A stretch of 64,000 bases of DNA, from positions 1 to 64,000 of the forward strand of contig DATJED010000011.1 in assembly GCA_035496935.1 (NCBI GenBank), written 5' to 3'. A program made the position numbers and the translations under genes. Source of the DNA: Pseudopedobacter sp035496935 (GTDB lineage: Bacteria > Bacteroidota > Bacteroidia > Sphingobacteriales > Sphingobacteriaceae). The notes below the pieces were generated by a model. That model was not told where the DNA came from and made no database searches. It saw only the letters and a program-made list of their open reading frames with translations. Shown here piece by piece: positions 42,634 through 50,940 of the stretch; positions within the stretch are counted from its first letter, which is position 1; each line of letters begins with the position of its first letter.

Positions 42634-43332
42634 TTGAAAGTTCTTATTACCACCTCAAAGCATTTTGCAAGTTTCCGGTTAACCACCCTTTTAAAAAATG
42701 AAGAAGTGCTATTCGGAGATGATTTTGATAACTTTCCTACAATAAACAGCAATTCGTTAGCGCACCAGATGCTCACCTTTTGTTTAGATCACGAGATTCA
42801 AAAGGTATTTCCGTTAAAATATGAAGAAGTATCAGAACTCCGTAAAGCGTTTGTGCTGTTTAACGAATTTGGCATTGAAGTTATGCTTGGCGCTGAGGAT
42901 GAAAATCTTAACCGTTACAACAAAAAAGCAAATTCTTATGCCGAATTAAGCACCGGCTTGATTGCATTGGGCTACCCAAATCACAAAATAGCGATAGCAA
43001 ATGCAAATGGGAGAGGAGAACTGATTTTAATTGACGATGCTGTTAGCAATAACTTACAGATTTGGAACCGTGTAACTTCGGTGAATTTTAATCAGTTAGG
43101 AAAATGGTTTAACCAATCTGATTTTAAGCCGGTTTTTTTATATCAGTTAAACGATGATTTACAAACTTTCTTTGTTTTGATTGACGAAACCGGATTAAAA
43201 GCTGTCCCTGCTTTACCACAACATATTTGTGAAAGTTTGAACGCCATTAGCCAAAATACGAATTTGAAAGGATTTTATCATGTTGCTGTCGCCGACCAAA
43301 ATGTTTTAAGAATTGTTAATACCACTTTATAG
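42634..43332 (+). CDS. Hypothetical protein, possible pre-ATP-grasp-like fold
   Basis: No family is recognised with confidence. The 232-residue product starts at a TTG (42634) three bases after the ABC stop codon. The N-terminus MKVLITTSKHFASFRLTTLL with later HEIQKVFPLKYEEVSELRKA resembles the Rossmann-like domain that precedes ATP-grasp domains, but the ATP-grasp part itself is absent. It ends exactly where the HAD-like gene begins, so the three genes form a tight operon. Confidence 0.75.
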   Translation: MKVLITTSKHFASFRLTTLLKNEEVLFGDDFDNFPTINSNSLAHQMLTFCLDHEIQKVFPLKYEEVSELRKAFVLFNEFGIEVMLGAEDENLNRYNKKANSYAELSTGLIALGYPNHKIAIANANGRGELILIDDAVSNNLQIWNRVTSVNFNQLGKWFNQSDFKPVFLYQLNDDLQTFFVLIDETGLKAVPALPQHICESLNAISQNTNLKGFYHVAVADQNVLRIVNTTL

Positions 43333-43938
43333 ATGTTGAAATTCGATGAGATTAATCCCTCAAAAAATGCAGTAATTTTTGAGCTAGATGATGTTTTAGT
43401 TCCAAAAAAAGACTACGATTTACAGGTTTACTACCTTTTTGCAAACTTTATCGAATATTTAGAAACTTTTCCGCCCTCGCAGGAAATGCTGGCTTTTATT
43501 TCTAAAAGATACGAGTTACACGGCAACACAGGAATGTTTGATGAAATAGCTGTAACTTTTGGTATCGATAAAAAATACGAAGAAAACCTTGCTTTGCTAT
43601 TTAAAACCGCAAAATTGCCACTTAAACTATTGTTGTTTAAAGAGTCTTTGGCTTTGCTCCAAGAATTGTTAATCAACAGAAAGCAACTATTTATTTTAAC
43701 CGCCGGCGCACCAGAACAGCAACTAAATAAAATAAAACAAACCGAGTGGAACGGTTTAGATAAATACTTGAAGGTTTATTTTAAGGACGAATTTGTGGGT
43801 TTAAGTGCAGATAGCGCAATGCTTTTTTTATTAAAAGAAAACGATTTAAATAAGGATGAAGCGGTATTTGTAGGCAGTGATAATTCAGATTATAACGTAG
43901 CCAATTTAGCCGGTGTAGATTTTTTGTCAATAAAATAG
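43333..43938 (+). CDS. HAD-superfamily-like protein with Glu at nucleophile position
   Basis: A 201-residue protein of the HAD fold with a helical cap: motif I is AVIFELDDVLVP, motif II LFILTAGAP and motif IV VFVGSDNSDYNVANLAG. In active HAD phosphatases motif I reads DxD; here the first residue is glutamate (E17, codon GAG), while D19 and D20 remain. This may leave the protein inactive as a phosphatase or change its chemistry. It is the last gene of the ABC operon, with its ATG directly after the TAG of the previous gene. Confidence 0.8.
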   Translation: MLKFDEINPSKNAVIFELDDVLVPKKDYDLQVYYLFANFIEYLETFPPSQEMLAFISKRYELHGNTGMFDEIAVTFGIDKKYEENLALLFKTAKLPLKLLLFKESLALLQELLINRKQLFILTAGAPEQQLNKIKQTEWNGLDKYLKVYFKDEFVGLSADSAMLFLLKENDLNKDEAVFVGSDNSDYNVANLAGVDFLSIK

Positions 43939-43994
43939 TTGTAAGAGAATAAAAAACCAAGTATCAGCGTTTTACGTTGGTTAATTTAACAGCT

Positions 43995-45566
43995 ATGAGC
44001 AACATCTTTCCGAAATTATGCATTGTTTTTTTATTATCAGGTGTTGCATTTACAGCCTGTAAAAAGGATAAAATCTTTAGAGATGAAAACACACCGACTG
44101 CTACCACCGATAGAAATGAATTGACCAAAGATTCGATGTTTTTGTATGCTAAGGAACTTTACTTATGGAATAATACTTTGCCGAGCTATAAGGCTTTTAG
44201 CCCACGAACTAAATTTAAGTCGTCATCAGACAACCTCACCAATTTAAACAACGAACTTTTTGCAATTACCCGTTACGCTATAAACTCATTGACGGGCGAG
44301 CCTTATGAATATAATATCGATTATCCGGATGAAACAAAATATTCTTTCATTGAGGATTTGGAAGCCCAGGGGAAACTAGCTTTTGTGAAAAATGCCGAAA
44401 GTAGCGTAGATTTTAATGGCGAAGGAAATGATTTTGGACTTGGTGTGGTATTAATAGGTAACGCACAACAATACAAGGCATTCCTCAGGTTTGCTTCTCC
44501 CGGTTCTCCGGCGATTTTAGCAGGTTTGGACAGAGGAACTCAGATCACCAAAATAAACGGCAGAAGTTTCGGGACAAATTATGATAGTGAGGAATCGTTT
44601 CTTAACTCAGCACTCGATGCAAATACCATTACCATTGCAGGGACAAAGAGAAATGGAACCAGCTTCAACGTTACATTAACTAAGACAAAATATAACAGCA
44701 GTCCAATTTTTAAGGACACGGTTTTGATTAACGGTGCTAAAAAAATAGGCTACCTTGCTTATGCCCGATTTACCGATGATAACAATTCAGATTTACCTTT
44801 GACTAACGTTTTTGCTGAATTTTCTAACGCTGGCGTAACCGATTTGGTGATTGATTTACGTTACAATCCGGGAGGCTATGTAAGCACTGCCGAACATCTG
44901 CTCAACCTTATCGCACCCCGAAATTTAAACGGGAAGACCATGTTTGTAGAAACTTATAATGCTACTTTACAAGCTGGAAAAGCATCAATATTAAGAAACC
45001 AGCCTTTACGAGATCAACAAGGAAATTTGGTTTATAAAAACGGAAAACTCGAAAATTATGCTGATAACGTTTCTTATAAAAAAGAGGATAACATTACACT
45101 TTTTAACAAGGAAGGAAGTTTGGATAACATTGCAAAAGTGGTTTTTATCACCACAGATGGTACTGCATCGGCAAGTGAACTCGTAATCAATAGTTTAAAA
45201 CCTTATTTAGATATTAAAACCGTTGGGGCAACTTCTTATGGTAAGCCAGTCGGATTCTTCCCAATAAGAATTGATAAATATGATATTTATATGTCGTCCT
45301 TTTCGACAACCAACGCCGACGGAGATGGGAATTATTTTGCCGGTATTACACCCGATAAAGAGGCTGATGATGATTTAAGCAAAGATTTTGGTAATCCGAA
45401 TGAAACATCTTTGGCAACGGCAGTCTCCTATATCGTAAATGGAACTTTTGCTAATACCTCAAACGGAGGTAGAACCGTTAACAGCGTTAAATCTATTTCG
45501 GATAGTAAAACGCTCTTTGAACCCACTGTTTTTAAAGGGATGATTGGAACGCCTAAAACAAGGTAG
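43995..45566 (+). CDS. S41-family C-terminal processing protease, lipoprotein
   Basis: From the ATG at 43995 the product has 523 residues; the frame extends to a TTG at 43977. A lipoprotein signal with GVAFTAC places it in the envelope. An N-terminal helical domain precedes a PDZ domain (LRFASPGSPAILAGLDRGTQITKING). The S41 core has VIDLRYNPGGYVS and the catalytic serine in TDGTASASELVI, with the lysine in GATSYGKPVG. Such proteases degrade or trim envelope proteins. The substrate is unknown. Confidence 0.93.
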   Translation: MSNIFPKLCIVFLLSGVAFTACKKDKIFRDENTPTATTDRNELTKDSMFLYAKELYLWNNTLPSYKAFSPRTKFKSSSDNLTNLNNELFAITRYAINSLTGEPYEYNIDYPDETKYSFIEDLEAQGKLAFVKNAESSVDFNGEGNDFGLGVVLIGNAQQYKAFLRFASPGSPAILAGLDRGTQITKINGRSFGTNYDSEESFLNSALDANTITIAGTKRNGTSFNVTLTKTKYNSSPIFKDTVLINGAKKIGYLAYARFTDDNNSDLPLTNVFAEFSNAGVTDLVIDLRYNPGGYVSTAEHLLNLIAPRNLNGKTMFVETYNATLQAGKASILRNQPLRDQQGNLVYKNGKLENYADNVSYKKEDNITLFNKEGSLDNIAKVVFITTDGTASASELVINSLKPYLDIKTVGATSYGKPVGFFPIRIDKYDIYMSSFSTTNADGDGNYFAGITPDKEADDDLSKDFGNPNETSLATAVSYIVNGTFANTSNGGRTVNSVKSISDSKTLFEPTVFKGMIGTPKTR

Positions 45567-45575
45567 TGGGAAAGA

Positions 45576-45608
45576 AGACTTACGAAGTTTCATAAACTTC
45601 GTAAGTCT
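45576..45608. terminator. Repeated palindromic terminator (copy 1)
   Basis: Perfect 15-bp arms AGACTTACGAAGTTT and AAACTTCGTAAGTCT (45576-45590 and 45594-45608) with loop CAT, between convergent genes. The same core occurs at 56160-56188. The T content downstream is weak, but the position fits termination. Confidence 0.7.
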
Positions 45609-45654
45609 GTAAAATTGCTTTTTGCTTTGCGCTTTCAGCGTTTAGCTTTATAAG

Positions 45655-47391
45655 CTAAACCGCCAAGTCCTTCATTATTGCGTCTACTTTGTCTTCCAAA
45701 TCCTGATTTACTTTATCAAAATCTGCTTTTGAAGCTAAAGGTTTATTAACGCTGCAATAAAACTTAATTTTTGGCTCGGTGCCTGATGGACGGGCAGAAA
45801 TAATTGAACCGTCCTCGGTAACAAACTGCAACACGTCTGATTTTGGCAATGCAATTTCTGAGGTTGTATTGTTGTTTAAGTCGGTTTCTTTTCTCAATCC
45901 GTAATCTTTTAAAGCAACTACTTTTGAACCTCCTAAACTACTTGGCGGATTATTTCTAAAACGTTCCATCATGGCTACAATTTCTTCGGCACCGGATTTT
46001 CCTTTTTTGGTGATAGAAACCAGCTTCTCTTTGTAGAAACCGTATTTCACATACATATCAATCATGGCTTCGTATAAGCTACTTCCTTTGTCTTTGTAAA
46101 AAGCGGTCATTTCGGCAATAAAAGCTGCGGAAACTACGGCATCTTTATCTCTTACAAATTCACCGACTAAATAACCGTAGCTTTCCTCGCCACCAACAAT
46201 AAAGGTTTCTTTTCCCTGTAATTGGGTCATTATTTGGCCAATAAATTTAAAACCAGTTAAAGTATTGTAACAGGTTACGTTTTTTGAAGCCGCAATTTTA
46301 TCGATTAAGTATGAGGTTACAATGGTTTTAATCACGTATTCATTGCCGGTAAATTTGCCTTCTTCCTCCCAAGCTTCAAGCATATAATTTACCAATAAAC
46401 AGCCCGTTTGGTTTCCGTTTAAAAGCTCAAATTCGCCTTTAAGATTTTTCACTGCTATACCCACACGGTCGGCGTCTGGGTCTGTAGCTAAAACTAAATC
46501 GGCATCTGTTTCTTTGGCTTTTTTTAGTGCTAAAGTTAAGGCCTCTTTTTCTTCCGGGTTTGGATAAACAACTGTAGGGAAATTTCCGTCTGGTGTAGTT
46601 TGTTCATCCACCAAAATCACGTTTTCAAAACCAAATCGTTCTAATGCAGCGGGAACTAAGGTGATTCCCGTTCCATGTATCGGAGAATAAACTATTTTTA
46701 AATCTTTTTGACGCTTTATTGCTTCCGGCGAAACCGAAAGTAAAGTGATTTTATTTAAGTAATCTTCGTCAATTTCTTCGCCTATATAAGTAATGTTTTC
46801 TGGTTTTGTGTTGAATTTTATATCATCTATACTGGCAACTTTTGCAACTTCTTCCATTACCAGCTTATCATCTGGCGCAACAAACTGTCCGCCATCTGCA
46901 CCATAAGCTTTATAGCCATTATACTCTTTAGGATTGTGCGAAGCAGTTAACATCACGCCGCTTTTGCAACCCAGTTCGCGTACTGCAAAAGAAAGTTCTG
47001 GTGTAGGGCGCAAAGCTTTAAAAAAGTAAACATGAATGCCATTTGCCGAAAAAACATCGGCAGTAATTTTACCCAAAACATCAGAGTTGTTACGGCTATC
47101 ATGTGCAATAGCAACTTTAATTTTTTCGCCAGGATATTTGCTGATTAAATAGTTAGCCAAACCTTGTGTTGCTGCACCAATAGTATATTTATTTACCCTG
47201 TTAGATCCTGCACCCATAATTCCTCGTAAACCTCCGGTACCAAATTCTAAATTTTTATAAAATGAGTCGGTAAGTTCAGTAACGGAATTGTTATCTACCA
47301 AAGTTTGTATTTCGGCCTTGGTTTTATCGTCGTAATTTCCGCTTAACCATTGGTTTACGCGTTCTTGGGTTGCTTTATCTAATTGTTGCAT
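45655..47391 (-). CDS. Phosphoglucomutase/phosphomannomutase
   Basis: The start is the ATG at 47391 (578 residues); the frame extends to a TTG at 47415, but that overlaps the promoter element. The enzyme of the alpha-D-phosphohexomutase family swaps phosphate between C1 and C6 of hexose. The phosphoserine loop is MLTASHNPKEYNGYK, the metal loop DPDADRVGIA, the sugar loop GGEESYGYL and the phosphate loop ARPSGTEPKIKFY. Length and layout match the PGM2-like long form of Bacteroidota and Firmicutes. Whether it acts on glucose or mannose phosphate cannot be told. Confidence 0.95.
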   Translation of the reverse strand: MQQLDKATQERVNQWLSGNYDDKTKAEIQTLVDNNSVTELTDSFYKNLEFGTGGLRGIMGAGSNRVNKYTIGAATQGLANYLISKYPGEKIKVAIAHDSRNNSDVLGKITADVFSANGIHVYFFKALRPTPELSFAVRELGCKSGVMLTASHNPKEYNGYKAYGADGGQFVAPDDKLVMEEVAKVASIDDIKFNTKPENITYIGEEIDEDYLNKITLLSVSPEAIKRQKDLKIVYSPIHGTGITLVPAALERFGFENVILVDEQTTPDGNFPTVVYPNPEEKEALTLALKKAKETDADLVLATDPDADRVGIAVKNLKGEFELLNGNQTGCLLVNYMLEAWEEEGKFTGNEYVIKTIVTSYLIDKIAASKNVTCYNTLTGFKFIGQIMTQLQGKETFIVGGEESYGYLVGEFVRDKDAVVSAAFIAEMTAFYKDKGSSLYEAMIDMYVKYGFYKEKLVSITKKGKSGAEEIVAMMERFRNNPPSSLGGSKVVALKDYGLRKETDLNNNTTSEIALPKSDVLQFVTEDGSIISARPSGTEPKIKFYCSVNKPLASKADFDKVNQDLEDKVDAIMKDLAV

Positions 47392-47412
47392 ATCTCTCGG
47401 TTTTTTTGAAAC

Positions 47413-47420
47413 CAAAGTTA
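47413..47420 (-). promoter_or_regulatory. -7 promoter element for the phosphoglucomutase gene (TAACTTTG)
   Basis: Exact TAnnTTTG match on the minus strand, 21 bases before the ATG at 47391. It overlaps the TTG at 47415, so translation cannot start there from this promoter. Confidence 0.55.
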
Positions 47421-47575
47421 AACTTTACGGCAACAAGTAAAAACATAAACCAATTAATTTATGGTGTGTTTTTTGTTTTACTCCATGCAACTATTTGCAA
47501 TGTAAGTTCGTCCTTATAATAAAGGAAGTCTCGCGGCGCAGGACTTTCGTTTATCCATTAAAAAACAAAAAGCAC

Positions 47576-47980
47576 ATGAAAAGAATCTCTATTTTAATAC
47601 TAGGCTTAATGATACTTGGAGTATCGGCCTGCCGGAAAGTAACCAATGAATATTATACTACGCCAAACCAAACTATTTATGATACTTTAAATCCAGATAG
47701 ATGGACAACCAGTGACGGTGGTGTTACTTATTCAGCCACTATTCCTTTCATAGATACTGATGTTTATCAAAATGATTTGGACGGTGTTTTTGCTTATTTG
47801 ATGTTTGAGAATAACACTTATGATCCTATACCTCAAACTTATGATGGTTTTTCTTATAGTTATAAAGTAACAAATCAAGAGATAGTTTTACGTATCCAAA
47901 ATTCAAGCGGTTCTGGAACTATTTTCCCCCCAGATACACCTTTAAAGGCAAAAATTGTTATGGTTGTTTCTGAGGAATAA
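47576..47980 (+). CDS. Hypothetical lipoprotein
   Basis: From the ATG at 47576 the product has 134 residues; the frame extends to 47495, but the lipoprotein signal MKRISILILGLMILGVSAC starts here and ends at C19. The mature part is rich in Y, T and D with likely beta strands (GVTYSATIPFIDTDVYQNDLDG). No family is recognised. A hairpin follows the stop codon. Confidence 0.75.
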   Translation: MKRISILILGLMILGVSACRKVTNEYYTTPNQTIYDTLNPDRWTTSDGGVTYSATIPFIDTDVYQNDLDGVFAYLMFENNTYDPIPQTYDGFSYSYKVTNQEIVLRIQNSSGSGTIFPPDTPLKAKIVMVVSEE

Positions 47981-47993
47981 AAATTTATTTGAT

Positions 47994-48021
47994 CAAACTA
48001 AGCTTTTTTAAGCTTAGTTTG
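47994..48021. terminator. Hairpin between lipoprotein and sensor kinase genes
   Basis: Perfect 12-bp stem CAAACTAAGCTT/AAGCTTAGTTTG (47994-48005 and 48010-48021) with loop TTTT, between convergent genes. The T run is short. Confidence 0.7.
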
Positions 48022-48022
48022 G

Positions 48023-49294
48023 TTATTTAAAATAAACTGTAAAATGATGCTTTGCATTTATATACTGATAACCCATATCAAAACCATGGATTGATGCAAT
48101 TTTTTTGCAGATAGCCAGTCCTAAACCATTTCCTTTCTGATCTTTTTCTATTGTTTTAGAAAACCTCGAGAATAATTTTTCCTCGCTAAAATCAAGTTTC
48201 GGCCCTTCATTTATAAATGTTAGAGCATCCTCGGTAAGTATGATGTTTACAATACTCCCTTTCGGCGAATACTGTATGGCGTTAATCATCAAATTTTGGA
48301 TTAACTGATTAAATAGCGATTGATTTCCCTTAAAAAACTTAGGTTGTGGCCTAGGGAAAAGCAACTGCTGGTATTTGGCCTCGGCAAAAAAGTTCAGGTT
48401 TTCCATTGTAGCCGATACTGTTTCAACAGCGTTTATTTGGTCTGCAAATTCATATTGTTGGTTCTCAATTTTGGATAAAAACAGCAAGTTCTTGTTTAAA
48501 TCACTCAATTTTTGAAGCACATAATAAATCTGATCAATCAGTACACTTTGGCTCTTGCTTAGGCTTTTTTCTTGTAGCAATAAATCCAGTTTTGATTTAA
48601 TAATTGCAACTGGCGTTTGCAGTTCATGCGCTGCGTTTTCGGTAAATTCTTTTTGCAGCTTATAAGCCGTTTCTGTGCGCTGTATCAGGTTTTTGATATC
48701 AACATTTAAATCGTTAAATTCATCAATCTCAATTTCTTCTTCGTTAGCTAACTCTTTTTCCTGGGCAAGCTGGTAGTTTCTAAGAAAATGCAGCGTATTA
48801 TGAAACGGTTGCCATATTTTTGAGTTAATGTTTCTGTTGATAATGATAAACCCAAGGAAAATAAGCACTAAAAGAGAAACTTGAACAATAAGGATACTTT
48901 TAATTAAGTCTTCTTTTTCTACCAGAGAAATTTTAAAAGTAAGCGTATGTTTGATACCAAATATTTCTATTTGTTTTTGCAGATAGCGGTAGTCTTGGAA
49001 ATCTCCGGTTTCGGGATTTATAACTTCAACCGTAAACGGCTCTTTTCTAAAATTGTTTTCATCAAACAAAGAAATTTCAATATCTGTGTCCAACTTTTTC
49101 CAGAGCTCTAAATCACTAGGGTTTTTAATCTCGTGGATGTAACGCGGGATTAAAATAGCTTGATTTTCCAGCGTTTGATCCGTTGCTTTTAAAAACAACG
49201 AATTTACCACAAAATAAAAAATAGGAATGCTTAAAACGATAAGCAAAGCCGAGAGCCAAAGGTATTTTCTAGAACTGTAGGTAAGTAATTTCAA
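48023..49294 (-). CDS. Two-component sensor histidine kinase
   Basis: A 423-residue inner-membrane kinase. Membrane spans at about residues 11-31 and 132-153 enclose a periplasmic sensor of about 100 residues with no recognised fold. The dimerisation histidine is H223 in AAHELQTPVAI. ATP-binding boxes are LIQNLMINAIQYSP (N box) and GNGLGLAICKKI (G box). It lies two bases behind the response-regulator gene. The signal is unknown. Neighbours are a small membrane protein and a lipoprotein on the other strand. Confidence 0.95.
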   Translation of the reverse strand: MKLLTYSSRKYLWLSALLIVLSIPIFYFVVNSLFLKATDQTLENQAILIPRYIHEIKNPSDLELWKKLDTDIEISLFDENNFRKEPFTVEVINPETGDFQDYRYLQKQIEIFGIKHTLTFKISLVEKEDLIKSILIVQVSLLVLIFLGFIIINRNINSKIWQPFHNTLHFLRNYQLAQEKELANEEEIEIDEFNDLNVDIKNLIQRTETAYKLQKEFTENAAHELQTPVAIIKSKLDLLLQEKSLSKSQSVLIDQIYYVLQKLSDLNKNLLFLSKIENQQYEFADQINAVETVSATMENLNFFAEAKYQQLLFPRPQPKFFKGNQSLFNQLIQNLMINAIQYSPKGSIVNIILTEDALTFINEGPKLDFSEEKLFSRFSKTIEKDQKGNGLGLAICKKIASIHGFDMGYQYINAKHHFTVYFK

Positions 49295-49296
49295 AA

Positions 49297-49962
49297 CTAA
49301 TTTAATTTATATCCGGTACCATAAACCGTTTTTATATAATCGCCAGCAACGCCTAATTTCCGTTTTAAATTTTTAATATGCGAGTAAATGATATCAAAAT
49401 TATCAAAATACAAAGCCGATTGGCCACTTAAGTTTTCGGCAATTGCATTTTTTGAAACCACTTTGTTTTTGTTAAGTATTAAAAAGAGGAGAAGTGAAAA
49501 TTCGGTCTTTGTAATTTCAATTTCTTTACCCAATACCTTTACTTCTTTTGATTGTATATTGATATTCAGGTCTTTATAGGTAATGGTGTTTGAGCCACTA
49601 AAATTTCGGCGCCTGATTATAGACTGTATCCTGGCGCTTAGTTCTGCCAGGTGGAAAGGTTTTGCTAAATAATCGTCGGCTCCTAATTTTAATGTATTTA
49701 TTTTATCATCAACCGAGTTTTTTGCAGATATAATAATAACGCCATCTTCTTTACCTGCTTCTTTTAATTCTTGTAAAAGGTCCAAACCGCTGCCGAAAGG
49801 AAGCATAATATCCAAAACAATACAATCATAGTTAAAAAGCATCATTTGGACCCTTGCTTCCTTTGCATCAAAAGCTATTTCGCAGTTGTAATCTTCGTTT
49901 TGCAGGTAATTTTGCATGCTGTTGGCAAGCTCAATCTCATCCTCAACAATTAAAATTTTCAT
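49297..49962 (-). CDS. OmpR/PhoB-family response regulator
   Basis: From the ATG at 49962 the protein has 221 residues, starting MKILIVEDE as usual; an ATG at 49980 would add six residues. The receiver domain has the acidic pair (E7, D8), phosphate acceptor D51 in IVLDIMLPFGSG, and the lysine in IISAKNSVDD. The C-terminal winged helix ends in SHIKNLKRKLG and the beta hairpin TVYGTGYKLN. The kinase gene follows after two bases. Direct repeats of TTTGCGT occur just upstream and may be its own binding site. Confidence 0.95.
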   Translation of the reverse strand: MKILIVEDEIELANSMQNYLQNEDYNCEIAFDAKEARVQMMLFNYDCIVLDIMLPFGSGLDLLQELKEAGKEDGVIIISAKNSVDDKINTLKLGADDYLAKPFHLAELSARIQSIIRRRNFSGSNTITYKDLNINIQSKEVKVLGKEIEITKTEFSLLLFLILNKNKVVSKNAIAENLSGQSALYFDNFDIIYSHIKNLKRKLGVAGDYIKTVYGTGYKLN

Positions 49963-49981
49963 TAATTGTAAAAGTATCATT

Positions 49982-50010
49982 TTTACGCAAATTCATTTGC
50001 TTAACGCAAA
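49982..50010 (-). promoter_or_regulatory. Direct repeat upstream of the response regulator gene
   Basis: Minus strand: TTTGCGTTAA and TTTGCGTAAA, 19 bases apart (50001-50010 and 49982-49991), immediately upstream of the ATG at 49980. Spacing near two helical turns suits tandem binding by an OmpR-type regulator; this is a guess. Confidence 0.35.
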
Positions 50011-50168
50011 AGATGCGAGAATTTAAAGATTGTTAGGAAATAGACTGGTAAAGAGTTTGCCTTTTATAATGGGCAAAATAAATATATCGGAGCGATAAAT
50101 AAGAAGATGATATGATTAATTCCGCAATTTTATTCATCAAAATTGATGTTAAATTTTAGCGGAATTAA

Positions 50169-50438
50169 TTATAGTTTAACCCACTTAAATACCAGTACGT
50201 TAATAAACAAAACGGCCGAACCTAATAAAAATTGGAAAATATGGCCAAAGGGTAAAATGTTTAGTGATATTACCCAAAAGACGATACTTATAATAGACAA
50301 TACGTACAAAAAGGTAGTATAAATATTAGATTTTAATTTTGTGAATTTTCGGTTTTTTGCCGGATTGTAGGAGTTGAGTATTGAGAATTCCCCACCGTAG
50401 TTTTCTCTTTTAAAAAATTGTTTGTTAATAGTTTCCAT
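50169..50438 (-). CDS. Small membrane protein, hypothetical
   Basis: An 89-residue protein with a polar N-terminus and two membrane spans, at about 41-61 (TTFLYVLSIISIVFWVISL) and 66-86 (HIFQFLLGSAVLFINVLVF). No family recognised. It lies upstream of the two-component system on the same strand with 188 bases between, and might be a target of it; no evidence beyond position. Confidence 0.65.
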   Translation of the reverse strand: METINKQFFKRENYGGEFSILNSYNPAKNRKFTKLKSNIYTTFLYVLSIISIVFWVISLNILPFGHIFQFLLGSAVLFINVLVFKWVKL

Positions 50439-50652
50439 AGTTATGTTTTTTTATTATTTACATAACCATAAGCATACCAAGAATTTATTTTTGCAACCTT
50501 TATTCAAGATTTAACCTAATCTTAAGACAGACTTTACAAATGTAAAGCTTTTGCTGGCTGATTTTAGAACCTCTTTGTGCTAACGAGTGAAGCATTTTTT
50601 AGTGATTGTTGTCAGTTTGCTCTTAGCTCTATAAAAATCCTGATTTTAATAT

Positions 50653-50660
50653 TACTTTTG
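50653..50660 (+). promoter_or_regulatory. -7 promoter element before the btuB riboswitch (TACTTTTG)
   Basis: Exact TAnnTTTG match. A start 5-7 bases later coincides with the 5' end of the riboswitch at about 50666, which supports both calls. Confidence 0.65.
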
Positions 50661-50665
50661 CAGCG

Positions 50666-50827
50666 TTATGGTTCCCGATTTTGGTCGGGATTAAAAGGGA
50701 ATAAGGTGTAAATCCTAAACTGTCCCGCAGCTGTAAGCTCTATAAAGTTTTTCAATCTTATGGTCACTGTCCGCCATCTGGCAGATGGGAAGGCCGAAAA
50801 AACTTGGAGTAAGTCAGAAGACCTGCC
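50666..50827 (+). promoter_or_regulatory. Adenosylcobalamin riboswitch upstream of btuB-like gene
   Basis: Core AAGGGAATAAGGTGTAAATC, CTGTCCCGCAGCTGTAAGC and the 3' box AAGTCAGAAGACCTGCC (ends 50827) are textbook cobalamin aptamer elements. The 113 bases to the ATG contain a hairpin TGTGGG/CTCACA (about 50919-50936) immediately before the start codon, which could hide the ribosome site. No terminator is obvious, so translational control is likely. Confidence 0.95.
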
Positions 50828-50940
50828 AAACATTTATAATTCATAGCTTTCGGGGATTGAAGCTTTTGAGTGCGGACTTCAGACGTGTTGTTCCCATTTA
50901 AAATTCATTTCTGTTTGCTGTGGGCTAAAACTCACAACAA

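Noticed and set aside
43977..43994. TTG start extending the S41 protease
   Set aside because: The lipoprotein signal fits the ATG at 43995.
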